From contig MU853208.1 of the NCBI GenBank assembly GCA_033085395.1, forward strand, positions 1 to 55,945: DNA of 55,945 bases, written 5' to 3'. Below are positions 44,815 through 55,871 of this stretch, in pieces. The DNA comes from Xanthoparmelia taractica. Taxonomy: Eukaryota > Ascomycota > Lecanoromycetes > Lecanorales > Parmeliaceae. A model generated the notes under the pieces. That model was not told where the DNA came from. It saw only the letters and a program-made list of their open reading frames with translations, and made no database searches. A program made the position numbers and the translations under genes. Position 1 is the first letter of the stretch. Each line of letters starts with the position of its first letter.

Positions 44815-45735
44815 TAAAATAGATATAAGAAGCCCTAGTTATCTCTTAAAGCTTATTATATATAAGAAACTAATATTAACATTGGCGAAAATATCGCTAT
44901 TAAACTCGAATATATATTTATTAATCTCTTTTTACTAGAAGACGAAGCTAATATCTATCGATTTCTTTTTACTAATATTAATATTTTACGCGTATACGCT
45001 TATAAGTCGAAGTATAAATATAATACTATAATATTTATTCTTTTAAAATTAAGTCTAAAAGATCTTTTTAACTTCTATAATTATAAATTCTCTTTTAAAA
45101 CTATATTATTATTTATTAATTAACTTTTTTATTATCTCGAATATATCTATTCTAAGAGTATTATTTATTAAAATATTAAGTCGAAGAATTTTTTAATAGA
45201 TATAGAGAAGTAGAAGAATTTAATTTATATAATAAATTTAGATCTCGCGACGAAACGCCTTACTACTTAGATTAATATTAGTTATACTCGAAATTTATAT
45301 TTAAATAGTACGGCTCGTTTTATTAACGTTAACAATTATTTAAATATTAATAAGTATAATATTCTCGGTTTTTACTATATAAAGATTAATCTCTAGTTAA
45401 GAATAATATTACTATAATAATTTAGAATTACTCGATTATATATTTCTCTACTTTCTTCGGGGCTCTCTTCTATAATAAGATCTTACGGCTATAGATTAGA
45501 TATAAAAGAAAGAGCTTATCTTAAAGAAAAAGAGAAGAATTAATATAGAGAATCTAGACGAGAATCTCTCTTAGAAGTTTATAATTTATTTCGACTATAT
45601 TCGTTCTCTTAATTTTAACGAGAAACCGAAATATTTCTATTTATATAAAATCTTTAATTATCTCTTCGTACGCGAGAACTTCGATTATAATTATATATAT
45701 AATTAAACTATTCTCGAATATTTAAGAAGTAAGAA
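44815..45735 (+). pseudogene. Casein kinase 1 family protein kinase, RIP-degraded
   Basis: The N-lobe in one frame reads TNINIGENIAIKLEYIF with the catalytic Lys codon intact (44902-44904), then LLEDEANIYRFL and ILRVYAY, which fits the CK1 pattern G..VAIKLE...L..E...Y..L. The catalytic loop at 45160-45195 reads IIYQNIKSKNFLI, matching IIHRDIKPENFLM after RIP-type changes (His to Tyr, Arg to Gln/stop, Asp to Asn). NLDLATKR takes the place of the DFGLAKK segment. After a frameshift near 45430 the C-lobe reads LDYIFLYFLRGSLL, KFIIYFDYIRSLNF, EKPKYFYLYKIFNYLFVREN and FDYNYIYN.T, the CK1 tail up to VFDWT. The length fits a CK1 kinase domain. CK1 kinases phosphorylate Ser/Thr in many cell processes; this copy is dead. 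Why a kinase lies in repeat DNA is unknown. Confidence 0.8.
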
Positions 45736-47721
45736 ATTATAAGACGAGATATCTTATTAAAGAGAGATTTAGAAGAAAGTTTATCGAGATTAATAAAGTA
45801 ATAGCTATAAGGTTAGAGTAGATCGGGTTCGATATAAAGAGATAACGTACTCGGTCTAGCTAAAAGCTATATCGATTACTATAAGATTTTAAATAAATAA
45901 TATCTATTCAATTCGAGATCTTAATATATTCTAGCTTTTTATAATATAATCCTTCTATCTTTCTCTATCGCTAATTACCCGTTAAGTAAATATTAGAGCT
46001 TTATCGCTTTAGTCTATAGCGATCTTCGCTATCTCTATCCCGACTTCTATATAAACGATATAACTATCTATTTCTACTCTTCGAATAATAGTCTTATATA
46101 TTATAAATATAAAGACGCTAGATAATAGCGAGACTATCGAGTACTAATATATTATTCTCTATTCGAAAAATCTAAATAGAATAAATACTTTATGAAATCT
46201 ATATTATAAATCTTTTCTTTATAAAGCTCTTTTCCGAGATACGAGATTCTTTCTTTCGAAAGTAAATAAGTAATACTTTAAGACTTTCTCCAAAATTACT
46301 AATCGTTTCTAAGGATCTAAGACGAGCCTTTAAAGATATTAGAACTTATATAGACTATTAACTATAACGTAAAGATCTCGAGCTATCTAGAGTCGATCTA
46401 GATCTTATTATCGTCTTAAGTTATTATTATTATAGAAGCTAAGTTCGCGATAGGAATAGAATACTTAATTATTAAGATTAATAAATAAAGAGTAGAAGTA
46501 GAATGAGTAATTTTAGAGCCGAGATCTCGAAATAAAATCTAGTCATTAAAGCGTATATCGAAAGACTACGGCTAAATTATTAGAATAATATTAATATCTG
46601 CGTAAATTAAGTAACGTATATAGGGGAAGAAAGCTTTAGTAATACGAGCTCGCTATTAAATCTAGCTATAGTTGTAAATATAGAAACGTAAGATAGATAG
46701 AGATTCTCTATTAAAATATTTCGAGACTAGAGATTCTATTTATAAACTATAGTAAGAAAATGTATTCGAAATCTAAAAAGAACTCGGCTTTATTTCTAGA
46801 TTTATATATCTTTAGCTTATAAGCTAAGATCGAGTAGAAGAATATTACTATCTTAATTCTAAGAGTATTTAGATATATTAAATTCTATATAGCTAGATCT
46901 AAAACGCTATAGGAGTATAGTTAGCAGTACTGCCGTTATAAGCGCTATACTCGCTATACTAATATCTATTACTAGAGTAGACGATTTAAGCGATAAAAAT
47001 TATAAGCTATAAAATCTTTATTATTCTAAATAGATAATATCTTATATAGAGAACCGTCTAATAACTAAGAAATTTATAGTTACGGTAAGCTAGGTAAATA
47101 GTAATACTTTATTCTTAATTGGACTATAGCGTAAAATCCAAGTACTAAGATAAGTTAGTCGACTTCTACGCCCCTAGAGAATCTCGACTAGTAATTAATA
47201 TTATAGAGTATTATATATACGAAAATCGTTAACCGAAGAGATAAGCTTATATTATAGTAAGTAGAGAGAAGTTATATATAAAATAACTAGTACTTATCGT
47301 TTCGTCTATACTATAATTACCCGTATCTAAGTTTAGTTAAAAATTAAAGTTTTCGCGATATTAATACGACTTATAATTTCTTTAAGCGCCCTATAAGTTC
47401 TCGATTAAGTTATAATCTAATAGAGAATTCTTACAGATAGAGATTAATAGACTACTATAGAAGAAGATTAGAATTATCGTTATATTATATCTACTCTAAC
47501 TTAGATCTAGATTCTTAGAGTAGATATAATTAAATCTATTTACTAAATAGTTATTAGGAATTATATTAGCGAAATTTGTAATTTTAGATTTAATATCGTT
47601 TTTATAAATATCTATATAATGCTTAGGGTAGGTATTACACGATCTTATAGGCGAATAAACTAGTAAGACGATACTTACGAGCTTATTTGATAACATAGCG
47701 AAAGACTAAAAGCTTATAATC
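45736..47721. other. RIP-mutated DNA with similarity to 50300-50930
   Basis: About 46600-46900 aligns loosely with 50500-50760 in the same orientation: ACGTATATA(A/G)GGG, AATACGAGCTC, CTATTAAATCT, then AATCTAA(A/T)AA with GACTC/ACTCGG and ATAAGCTAAGATCGAG against ATAAGTTATAATCGAG. This is a second dispersed repeat family of unknown type. A 66-codon open stretch on the minus strand (47696-47496) shows no domain. Confidence 0.4.
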
Positions 47722-48260
47722 GAGGGTATTAATATATTTGTTAATATAGTTAAGATACTAATAAAGATAGGGGCCGAGAAAGTTAGTATTATATAAATAC
47801 TCGTAGATTTATCGCTCGACGAGATAGATAGCTATATTATTAAATTAACTATAGTAGAGAAAATAGATAACTACGTTATCGAAGATAAAAGAGATTTAAT
47901 AACCGAAGAATTCGATCGAGAGAAGATTATTAAGATAAGTAGTATTATTAAGCTTCGAATAAAAGAAGATACTATTAATAATTAGCTAAGACGGAGATAG
48001 AAATAAAACATTAGCTTATAGAGAGAAATTATAATATTATAAGTATAAACTATATTCGTTACGATTATAGTTAGTAAAATAGTCTTATATACTATAAATA
48101 TAAAAACGCTTAATAAAGTCTCGCTACTAATTAACGTCTTAATTATATCGAGATCTTCGATCTCTAATTTATCTTCTTTAGTCTAAACTATCTAAATAGA
48201 ATAAATCCTCTACGAAATTTACTCCGATAACGATATTATATCGAATAGTTTATAATAGCC
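47722..48260 (+). pseudogene. RIP-degraded frame of unknown function, interrupted by an LTR element
   Basis: An almost stop-free run of about 90 codons starts at 47722: EGINIFVNIVKILIKIGAEK, LVDLSLDEIDSYIIKLTIVE, IEDKRDLITEEFDREKIIK, followed by LRRR.K.NISL and SKIVLYTINIKTLNK with Gln-type stops. It is acidic and helical and reads like a genuine protein, with a low stop density for this region. No family recognised. The gag-only LTR element is inserted 70 bases after the readable part, so the 3' half may continue from 50187. Confidence 0.4.
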
Positions 48261-48330
48261 TAATCTTTTTTTCTCGTATACGATATATACTAATAATCTA
48301 AGACTAGAGCTTTCTATAGCGTTCGCTAAG

Positions 48331-48472
48331 TGTCATAGTAAGACTGGGTTATATCGATAATAATTGAATTATTGTTCTATCTAGAGTGTTGGTAGCTAGA
48401 TATGTGGGTTGCCAAGCTCTCAAACGAGCTATGACTAAGCGTACCATAGCCATGCTGATGTGTACCGTGACA
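48331..48472 (-). repeat. LTR (3' in element orientation)
   Basis: 142 bp, TG...CA ends, unlike in sequence to the LTR at 35736 although the length and internal border motifs agree. Confidence 0.85.
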
Positions 48473-48722
48473 ACATGCCCACAAAAACAACAAAAATGCC
48501 ATGTCCTCATAGCTGAGACATTCTAAGAATTAGAGCCATTGCTTAGTGTAGACCTTAGGTGCTCTCCGTGGGATGTTGGCTGAAAGAATTGAATATAACT
48601 ACACTAGCTGCTATAGTGATTGAGGCCTTGATCCACGACTTCGGATGGTTTCAAATCGTCTAAATAATCATCGTCTAATCTCTTGCTGAGCCCGGATCTA
48701 GCTAGCTTAACGGATCATGATC

Positions 48723-49817
48723 TTAATCACTTGGTTCTTCTTCTTTATAGACCCCATAGCCGTTCGGATCGATATTAACTAGGTATACATGTGACTTTCC
48801 ATTATTGACTGGAATCCGTTGCGGTGGCGGGTAGGGATAGCGATGCTTGACTTGCTGATTTCTCTGCGTATTTGTATGGCGGTCTAGTGTAGAATTAGAG
48901 AGAGTAGGCCGCTGACGCATAGCAAGCTTCGTTCAGATTGCTGTTTTCGAGTCCACTTGATCAAAGAACTAACTCAGCGTGATTGTAGGCCTCGATTCAG
49001 GGATATCGCGACGAAGATTGACGGCTAGCTGATTTCAAATAAGCGTGAGTTGATGAACTGTTGATCCTAGCTTAGCTGACTTGGCTAGATGTAATATCTA
49101 TTAAATGAAGGCTCGGGGAGAGGTATGCTTGACGTCGCTTAGTGAGTACGTCTGGCTAACTAATTGCGATAGCGCCACTGCTGTTCTCGTCTTGAATCTG
49201 TTGATTAACGTGGTGTATCAACGGTCTAGATCTGAATCCCGTAGCAGATCTCGTTTCAACTCAGTCAACTCAGCTGAGTATCACATTAATGCTGAGCCAC
49301 GAAAGCATACGGTAATAACTCGTTTAACGTTATTTGGGCGTGTAGCGGCTAGGTCTTTCAGTCTATCTACGAAGATATAGACGTCTCGATAGAACACGTG
49401 TTTGCCAGCATTGATAATCGGATTATTTTCCTGCTCTTGCTGGTGCTCTGGATCAAAGTATCTCACTTCTTCTGCGCGCATCTCCGGCTTCGTAGTAGTG
49501 ACGATAGGCTGAACGGGAGGAGAGCTGGAAGGCTGCTGCGGAGTGGATTGCTAACTTGAATATTGGACAGCTGGGATCGGATTTGATTGCTGGCGAGCCT
49601 GATCAAATCGTTTAAAGTAGGCTTTCAATTTTGCGTCCATTATGGCTGACATCATGATCATCAAGTTATTCACTTGCTTATTCGAGAATCCGGAAATAAG
49701 TGAGATATTGGGGCCTGCACCTGGTGTAACTGTGATAACTTCCCCGCCTATTTCTCCACCTGCTTCTTCATGATTATCTTCTACACTAGATTAGCGAGTG
49801 TTTCTCTTAGGAGGCAT
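48723..49817 (-). pseudogene. Retrotransposon gag-like protein, RIP stop codons
   Basis: From ATG at 49817 (MPPKRNTR) one frame continues 364 codons to a TAA at 48723 without a frameshift. It is broken by about nine in-frame stops, almost all where Trp or Gln is expected. Order: acidic N-terminus (EDNHEEAGGEIGGEV), GFSNKQVNNLM, Gln-rich linker, FDPEHQQ, then the gag core VFYRDVYIFVDRLKDL, VITVCFRGSALM.YSAEL, TELKRDLLRDS, TTLINRFKTRT and DVKHTSPRAFI. The pattern 'cFRGSALmWYs.EL.el.r..L' is typical of gag-like proteins of fungal LTR elements; TGA replaces Trp after GSALM. The C-terminus YGVYKEEEPSD carries no obvious zinc knuckle, protease or RT. Open sub-stretches lie at 49481-49281 and 48920-48723. 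Confidence 0.8.
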
Positions 49818-50024
49818 AGCGATCGGCCTAGCAAAAGGATCGCTGTTCTAACGGCTAGTGACTCGGTGCGATTGCTGAGTACTGGTGTGGGAGCGTGTTG
49901 GATGTTGAGGTGTGTAGGGGCCTTTGGGATTAAGGCTTTGGTGTGGGAGCGGAGTTCTTTCAACAATAGCTAATTGGCTAGCTGGCTAGCTGAATAGCAT
50001 CATATTTGAAACGAAGAATCTTTT

Positions 50025-50037
50025 GGCGTTACTACCA
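50025..50037 (-). promoter_or_regulatory. Primer-binding site of the gag-only element
   Basis: On the minus strand TGGTAGTAACGCC starts two bases after the 5' LTR. Its complement ends in ACTACCA, so it would pair with a tRNA 3' end carrying CCA. The same site, RIP-altered, is in the element at 35736-36706. The tRNA species is not identified. Confidence 0.6.
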
Positions 50038-50039
50038 TT

Positions 50040-50181
50040 TGTCACAGTAAGACTGGGTTATATCGATAATAATTGAATTATTGTTCTATCTAGAGTGTTG
50101 GCAGCTAGATATGTGGGTTACCAAGCCCTCAAACGAGCTATGACTAAGCGTACCATAGCCATGCTGGTGTGTACCGTGACA
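50040..50181 (-). repeat. LTR (5' in element orientation)
   Basis: 142 bp, near-identical to the LTR at 48331; few differences, all transitions where seen. Confidence 0.85.
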
Positions 50182-50186
50182 CTAAG

Positions 50187-53100
50187 TCTACTATTAAAGA
50201 ATAAGTAAAAGATATATAATAAGACTATCTCGAATACTACTAATTAATCTTAATTATTTAGAAAGATTCTAAGAAGATAGATAACGTATAAATAGTTATT
50301 AGCGATATAAATATAGATCTTTAAGAATCTATCTAAAAAGTAGAATAGCTTTAAGACTATAACGTTATAGTGAAATTCTTTACTTTAGCGATATATATAG
50401 TTTAGGAAAATTCGAATTAGAGGTTTTAGAGTATAACGACGTTATTAATATATACGCTAAAAGCCTATATTATCTATTAGTAGGACTCTAATCTCTATGA
50501 ATATTAATATTAAGTCACGTATATAAGGGACGGGAAGTAAATAAATACGAGCTCTCTATTAAATCTCTTTATTATTATTACTACTCTAGATATTTAAAAA
50601 GAAATCTCTCTATTCTTAAAAAAATTTTACGTTCTAATAATAGAGTATAATAGATATATTTCTATAGAATCTAATAATAAATCGACTCTATTTTTAAACT
50701 ATAAATTCTTATATATAAGTTATAATCGAGAGCGAGGAAATCGTTATCTTTTCTCTAAAAGAATTTAGATATATTTTCTTTTTTTAATAAGATATAGTTA
50801 CTTAGCTAAAGTTATTAGTATATATATAATAGTCTTTATTCGAATACGAAATCGATAATCTATAGAGAATTATTCTCGTAGAATACGCTATTAGCTACGA
50901 TATTCTTTTACGTACAATAGAAATAGTAATAGTTAGTCGAAATCCCCGTCTTATAAAAAGGCAAATAAATATAATAAGCGAGAGGTAGACGGACTCGAAT
51001 ATAAGAAATTTATAATTTATTAATTAGAAGAATAAAGCGATTTATCGAGTAATATAATTTATAGACATTCTCTAGACTATATCTAACGTCGTTTACATAG
51101 AGAATTATAATTTATATTTTATTCTATATATTATATAATTATAAAGTTAGATTATATAAGTGTTTATAAAATCGGTAAATTATCTAAGAGAATCGTTAAA
51201 GTCTATTTAATTTCTAGCTCTATCTATTTAAATAAAGCTAAATATTAGGTTTTTCTCCTAAATAAGTATATAAAGAATTTTTTAGTTTCTATTAATTATA
51301 ATTCGTCTTTTTAAATCTATTCTTATCTTATTATTACTAATTTTTAATTTCTTATTCGACTCTCTTATCTCGAAAATCTTATAATTACTAATTCTTAGAG
51401 AATCTCTTAGAATCTAGATAGTTAGTTTATAGACGTATAGCGTACTATTTTTATAAATACTCGAGACGTCTTTATTAAGACTTCGGGGCTTAGAGTACTT
51501 ATAATTCTTAACGTAAGAAAGCAATTCTAATAGCGGCCTAAATACTTAATTTAATATAACTTAAAAGATATTAATTATTATAGTCATAGTAGTTATAATT
51601 ATAGTAGTTATAATTATAGTAGTTATAATTATAGCTTAATTTAAATAGATTTATCGCTACTACTTATCTCGAGTAAGAAGAAATAATTCGATAAGAAAAA
51701 ATTTAAATATATAGATCTCTATAAATAAGTAATTAAGCGTAGTTAGATAGAGAAGACCGCTAGTATTACTAATCGATTTCGTAATGTATAAGATAATATA
51801 CTAGAATACTACTTAAAATATATCGAAAGCGATAACTACTAAGATAAGAACTAGCGATATAATTATAGAGTAGATAATTTCTATCTATTTATTAACCGAG
51901 CTCGAAGAATAATCTATCTCTAATTTTATATTAATATAGACTAGATTAGTATAGACTAAATATATTATAGTCTATATAATCTTTAAAATACTAACTCGTT
52001 GTTATAACTACTCTTTAAATATATAATCTATTAGTAGTAAAATAATTAAATACTATAATAGTCTTAATATTTATACTAGCTCGCCCGCGCTAATAGAGAA
52101 TATATATAGTATAAGATAAGATAGAAAATAGTTACTAATTTTAGAGAAATTAATTACTAAGAGAATAGATAAGATATTAAAATAATAATAAATTTAGTCG
52201 AGAATTATAGTAGCGCTAAATAATAAAGCTATTATTAGAAAGATCTAGGTAAAGAGAAAATAAAAATAGTACTTCTAGATTATTAGTTTAATCGTCGTTT
52301 ATAAGACGAATTCCTACTACTTAATTAATAGTTAAATAATATTAGATAGTAATATAGCGAGAATAATAGTATAGCTTAAGATAGAATATCTTAAATAAAT
52401 TTTAAGAGCTAAGACGTATAGTATATTAATAATAGAAATTAATCTATAAGAATTTCTAACTAAGATAAGAATCCGCTAAAGACGATAGAAATAGTCTATT
52501 CGATAATAATAGCTATTATTAACCCGATTACTAAAGCACTACGAATATAATATTTTTACTATTTAAAGTCGATATAATTCTAGACTATAGTGCTAATAGA
52601 ATAATTAATATATTAAGAGGAAAGTTAAAAGAGAGAAGAGTATATAACGAATTAAGAGACGACTTATATATTAATTAAGCGTTCGAATTTTATAAAAGCG
52701 GAGTAAAGACGTTTTTTCTAATTTATATAATACTAGTCTTCTACGATCTCGATATTTACTCGAGAAATCTCTCGATAAGATTAGTATATTAGATCGATCT
52801 TCTTCTTAAACGAGATAATCGATAGTAATAATATAAATTATAAGTAAAAAAGACGTATCTACTCGCGTTTATTCTATATATCGTCTTAGTTCCCGCGCTT
52901 ATAATAGCTTTTAATAACTTAAAATATAAGATAAGTCTCTATAGCTTTTAGTTAAGCGATTAGCTTATCTCGCTACTTTATTTTTCGATCTAATATTTTA
53001 TAATCTCGATTTAATTTAAATACGATATATATCTCTAACTAACTTCTTATATATAATAGAAAGCTAATTCTTAAAATAAAGATAATATAGTATATTCGAG

Positions 53101-53859
53101 ATAAGAATAGTATATAAAATTAAATATAAAGAAAGATATTTATAATAAATCTAAATATAGAATCGAAGTTTCTTATAAATTATATAGAGTACTTACTCTA
53201 CTATAATTAAAGTAAGAATAAGATACGTCTAATAGTAACTACTATAATTAAGTTCCATACTATTTTAGATTAGTCGATTTAGTTTCTAAATACTAGTATC
53301 TAGCTTCTTTCTATAAATGATATTAAGAGAGAGAAGAATCGAGAGTATAGCGATCGCGATAGAGATAAAAATTTTTATAATAGTATATAAGAAGCGTAAA
53401 AAAAAGAAAGTATCTAGATCTATACTCTATAAGACGTAGAAGTCTTTAGTTAATAATATAGACTTAATCTAAGAGAATAAACTCGAACGGTCGTCTTAAG
53501 ACGAAAGCGTATAAATAAATAGATATAGCTTTTAACGAAGATCGTAAAGTATAGATAGAGATATCTACTATAATATAATAAGTCTATATCGAAGTAGTAG
53601 AAAAATAATAACTTCGACGACGAAGATTACTACTAACGTAATTATAAAGAAAGTTAGTAATTATAATATTATATTACGAGATACTCGAGCTATTATCGAA
53701 GAGGTATCGATACTAGAAATAGACGAGTTAGTTATCGTAGATATAATTTAAAACTTAATACTATAGTATATTATTTCGATTTACTCTAGTAGTTTTTAAA
53801 AGGTACACTATTTTATTAACACTAAGTAGACAATTCTATAAGCGATATATTATTCTATA
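50187..53859. other. RIP-mutated DNA with possible degraded frames
   Basis: Likely continuation of the sequence interrupted at 48330. The plus strand around 52140-52600 reads a Gln/Arg-rich helical text (IVALNNKAIIRKI, FLTKIRIR) with many Gln-type stops. No known domain. A short patch near 53790-53830 keeps CA/GT words (AGGTACACTATTTTATTAAC). Confidence 0.35.
51587..51633. repeat. Short tandem repeat, 15-bp unit
   Basis: About three copies of AGTTATAATTATAGT. Confidence 0.7.
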
Positions 53860-55200
53860 AACGATACTTTAGTAATTAAAGACGCTTTTATCTCGTTCGA
53901 GAATTATATATTCTATTAGTAATACTACTTTTCTAGACTTAATATAGATATCTACGATAAGTAGAATTAGCTATAAACTCGATCTAATAGACGAATCTAG
54001 TCTATAGTCGAATTATTTAGAACTTTAGATAAAGGAGAATTATTATAAATAAGAAGATACGCTATTTATAGAACTATTAAATAGTCGAGCCTAATTTTGA
54101 AAATAAACTATTAAGTCTAGCTAAAGGTAAAATCTTCGATAATATTTATATTCTATTCTAGATTACGTTAGTAAACTAGCGGATTTATTCGAGCGTAAAA
54201 TATAGTAGAGATCTACTACTTATTAAGGAAAATATTTATAGACTATATAGATAGCCGCGTTTACTAAGATATAAAGAAAATTCTATTATTTTTAAATTCT
54301 ACGCTATATATTAATAGGCGTAAAGTAGCTTTCGATTAACTTAAAGATAAGCTTCGTATTACTTTTAAAGTAAATAGCCCGAGAATAGAAGATTATAGCT
54401 AGCGATATATAGTCTTCTAAATTTCTTTTATAAATCGAGTATCTTTCGAGATCTATTTCGCTCTTCGTTAATATAAATATCTATATTTAAATTAAGTAGT
54501 AGACGTAACGATACTAGATTATTAGATTATAGTCTATAGCGATATAATATCTACTATTAAGTATCTTTCTTACTATCTACGTATATTAAAGAGATAACGG
54601 ACTTCGAATTCTTAGTAGCGTATCGAAGAGCTTATTAGAGACGTTAGATATCTAAACTAAGAACTATTTTATTATAAAGATATAAGAAAGATTCTAATAA
54701 AGCTATTTAATTCGATTAAGATATTATATAAAATATTATAAATCGTAGTAATAGAAGTAGATCGAGAGTTAGCGATCTCGAAATAGCGATATCTTAGTTA
54801 CTAGATTTCTTATTACGACGATTAGACTATTAAGAAAAATATCTTCTAGGACTTAAAATAGCGAGATATATAGTCGCTATAATTACTAATTAATATAAGT
54901 AGTTATAAATATAGTATCTCGCGATACTTTCTTCTACTTAATAGTAGATTAATATATCGTTACTATTTAATAAAAATACGTCTACTAATAAGACTTCTAT
55001 AAAGTTTATCTTATCTCTAGTACGATTTATCTAAATAACTCTTAATAGTCTTATAGTATAGAATAAAGTTTTTAGATAATTATAGCTATCTCTCTCTCTA
55101 AAGCTCTCTATAGTAGAGTAAAGTCTTTTGAAATACGAATAAGACGTTCCCTATCTTTATTAAGCTAGTATAATATTAGTTATAATTTAAATATATAATA
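53860..55200 (+). pseudogene. RIP-degraded Gln-rich, helical reading frame of unknown function
   Basis: One frame (1 modulo 3) can be followed over about 430 codons with stops almost only at Gln-type positions: VELFRTLDKGELL, VAFDQLKDKLRITFKVNS, RIEELIRDVRYLN.ELFYYKD, IRKILIKLFNSIKILY and IEVDRELAISK. Helices and charge resemble the coiled-coil relic at 2.3-4.6 kb, which may mean a common element family, but I could not align them. No catalytic motif. The degenerate tandem repeat downstream may be its C-terminal part. Confidence 0.4.
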
Positions 55201-55309
55201 CCAGTATTATTAGGGGAGTTTTAGAAAATAGTAGCCCTCGTATTTCTAGAGTACTTAACGTAATTATTATATATTACGATTCGAATTAAATTAGATATAA
55301 CGGGCGAAG

Positions 55310-55640
55310 ATTAAGATAAAAAACGCTAAATATAATAATCGAGAAATAAGCGCTAAAGAAGATTCGATAATAAGAAATTAAAATATAAATAGTACTAGAT
55401 ATAACGATAGAGAGAAAAAGTATAAAAAACGCTAAACGCGACTATAGAAGAAAAGTTTAAAGAACGCTAGATATAATAGTAGAAGAAAGAGCGCTAAAAA
55501 ACGAGTAGTAGTCGAAAAGTAAAGTATAAATAGTACTAGATATAACGATAGACTCTAGAAAAGAAAAGTATAAGAAATACTAAATACGATAGTAGTAGAA
55601 TAAATTTAACGAGTTCTAGACGTAACGATATAGCTATTAA
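55310..55640 (+). repeat. Degenerate tandem repeat, unit about 35-40 bp
   Basis: Around eight purine-rich units share a core like ACGCTA(A/G)ATATAACGATAG followed by GAAGAAAAAGTATAAA. For example TAGTACTAGATATAACGATA occurs twice and AAAAACGCTAAA several times. Units vary by RIP-type changes. It might have encoded a basic Arg/Lys/Asp-rich repeat protein tail, or be a minisatellite. Confidence 0.6.
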
Positions 55641-55871
55641 TAGCACGTTAGAGAATAGCGCTTTTATCGGAAATTTATATTAAATATCTACTATATAATA
55701 TATAAAATAATCTTTCTACCCGATCTAGATAGTATCTATATAAATATCTATATCTATAGTTCTCTAAATAGAGTTATAGTTTAGTAACTAAGTATATTCT
55801 AGCTAGTTTACCATTTTATTTCGATTTATCGCGTAAGCTCTTAATAGATTACTAAGTTTATTAGACTCTTT
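55641..55871. other. RIP-mutated spacer
   Basis: AT-rich; no gene or repeat seen before the terminal repeat. Confidence 0.4.

Larger units (their letters stand above)
48331..50181 (-). mobile_element. Non-autonomous gag-only LTR retrotransposon with 5-bp target duplication
   Basis: LTRs of 142 bp at 48331-48472 and 50040-50181 (TGTCATAGTAAGACTGGG to TACCGTGACA on the plus strand) differ at only a few sites. CTAAG flanks both sides (48326-48330 and 50182-50186). On the minus strand TGGTAGTAACGCC (50037-50025) follows the 5' LTR by two bases as primer-binding site. GCCCACAAAAACAACAAAAA (plus strand, 48476 on) lies beside the other LTR, as in the element at 35736. The 1,567-bp internal part carries a gag-like gene only, so it depended on another element's reverse transcriptase. 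It is much less RIP-mutated than its surroundings and probably recent. Confidence 0.85.

Noticed and set aside
49105..49973. Plus-strand open frames of 91 and 67 residues and a 61-residue minus-strand frame (49966-49781)
   Set aside because: They are out of frame with, or antisense to, the gag frame that shows conserved motifs over 364 codons.
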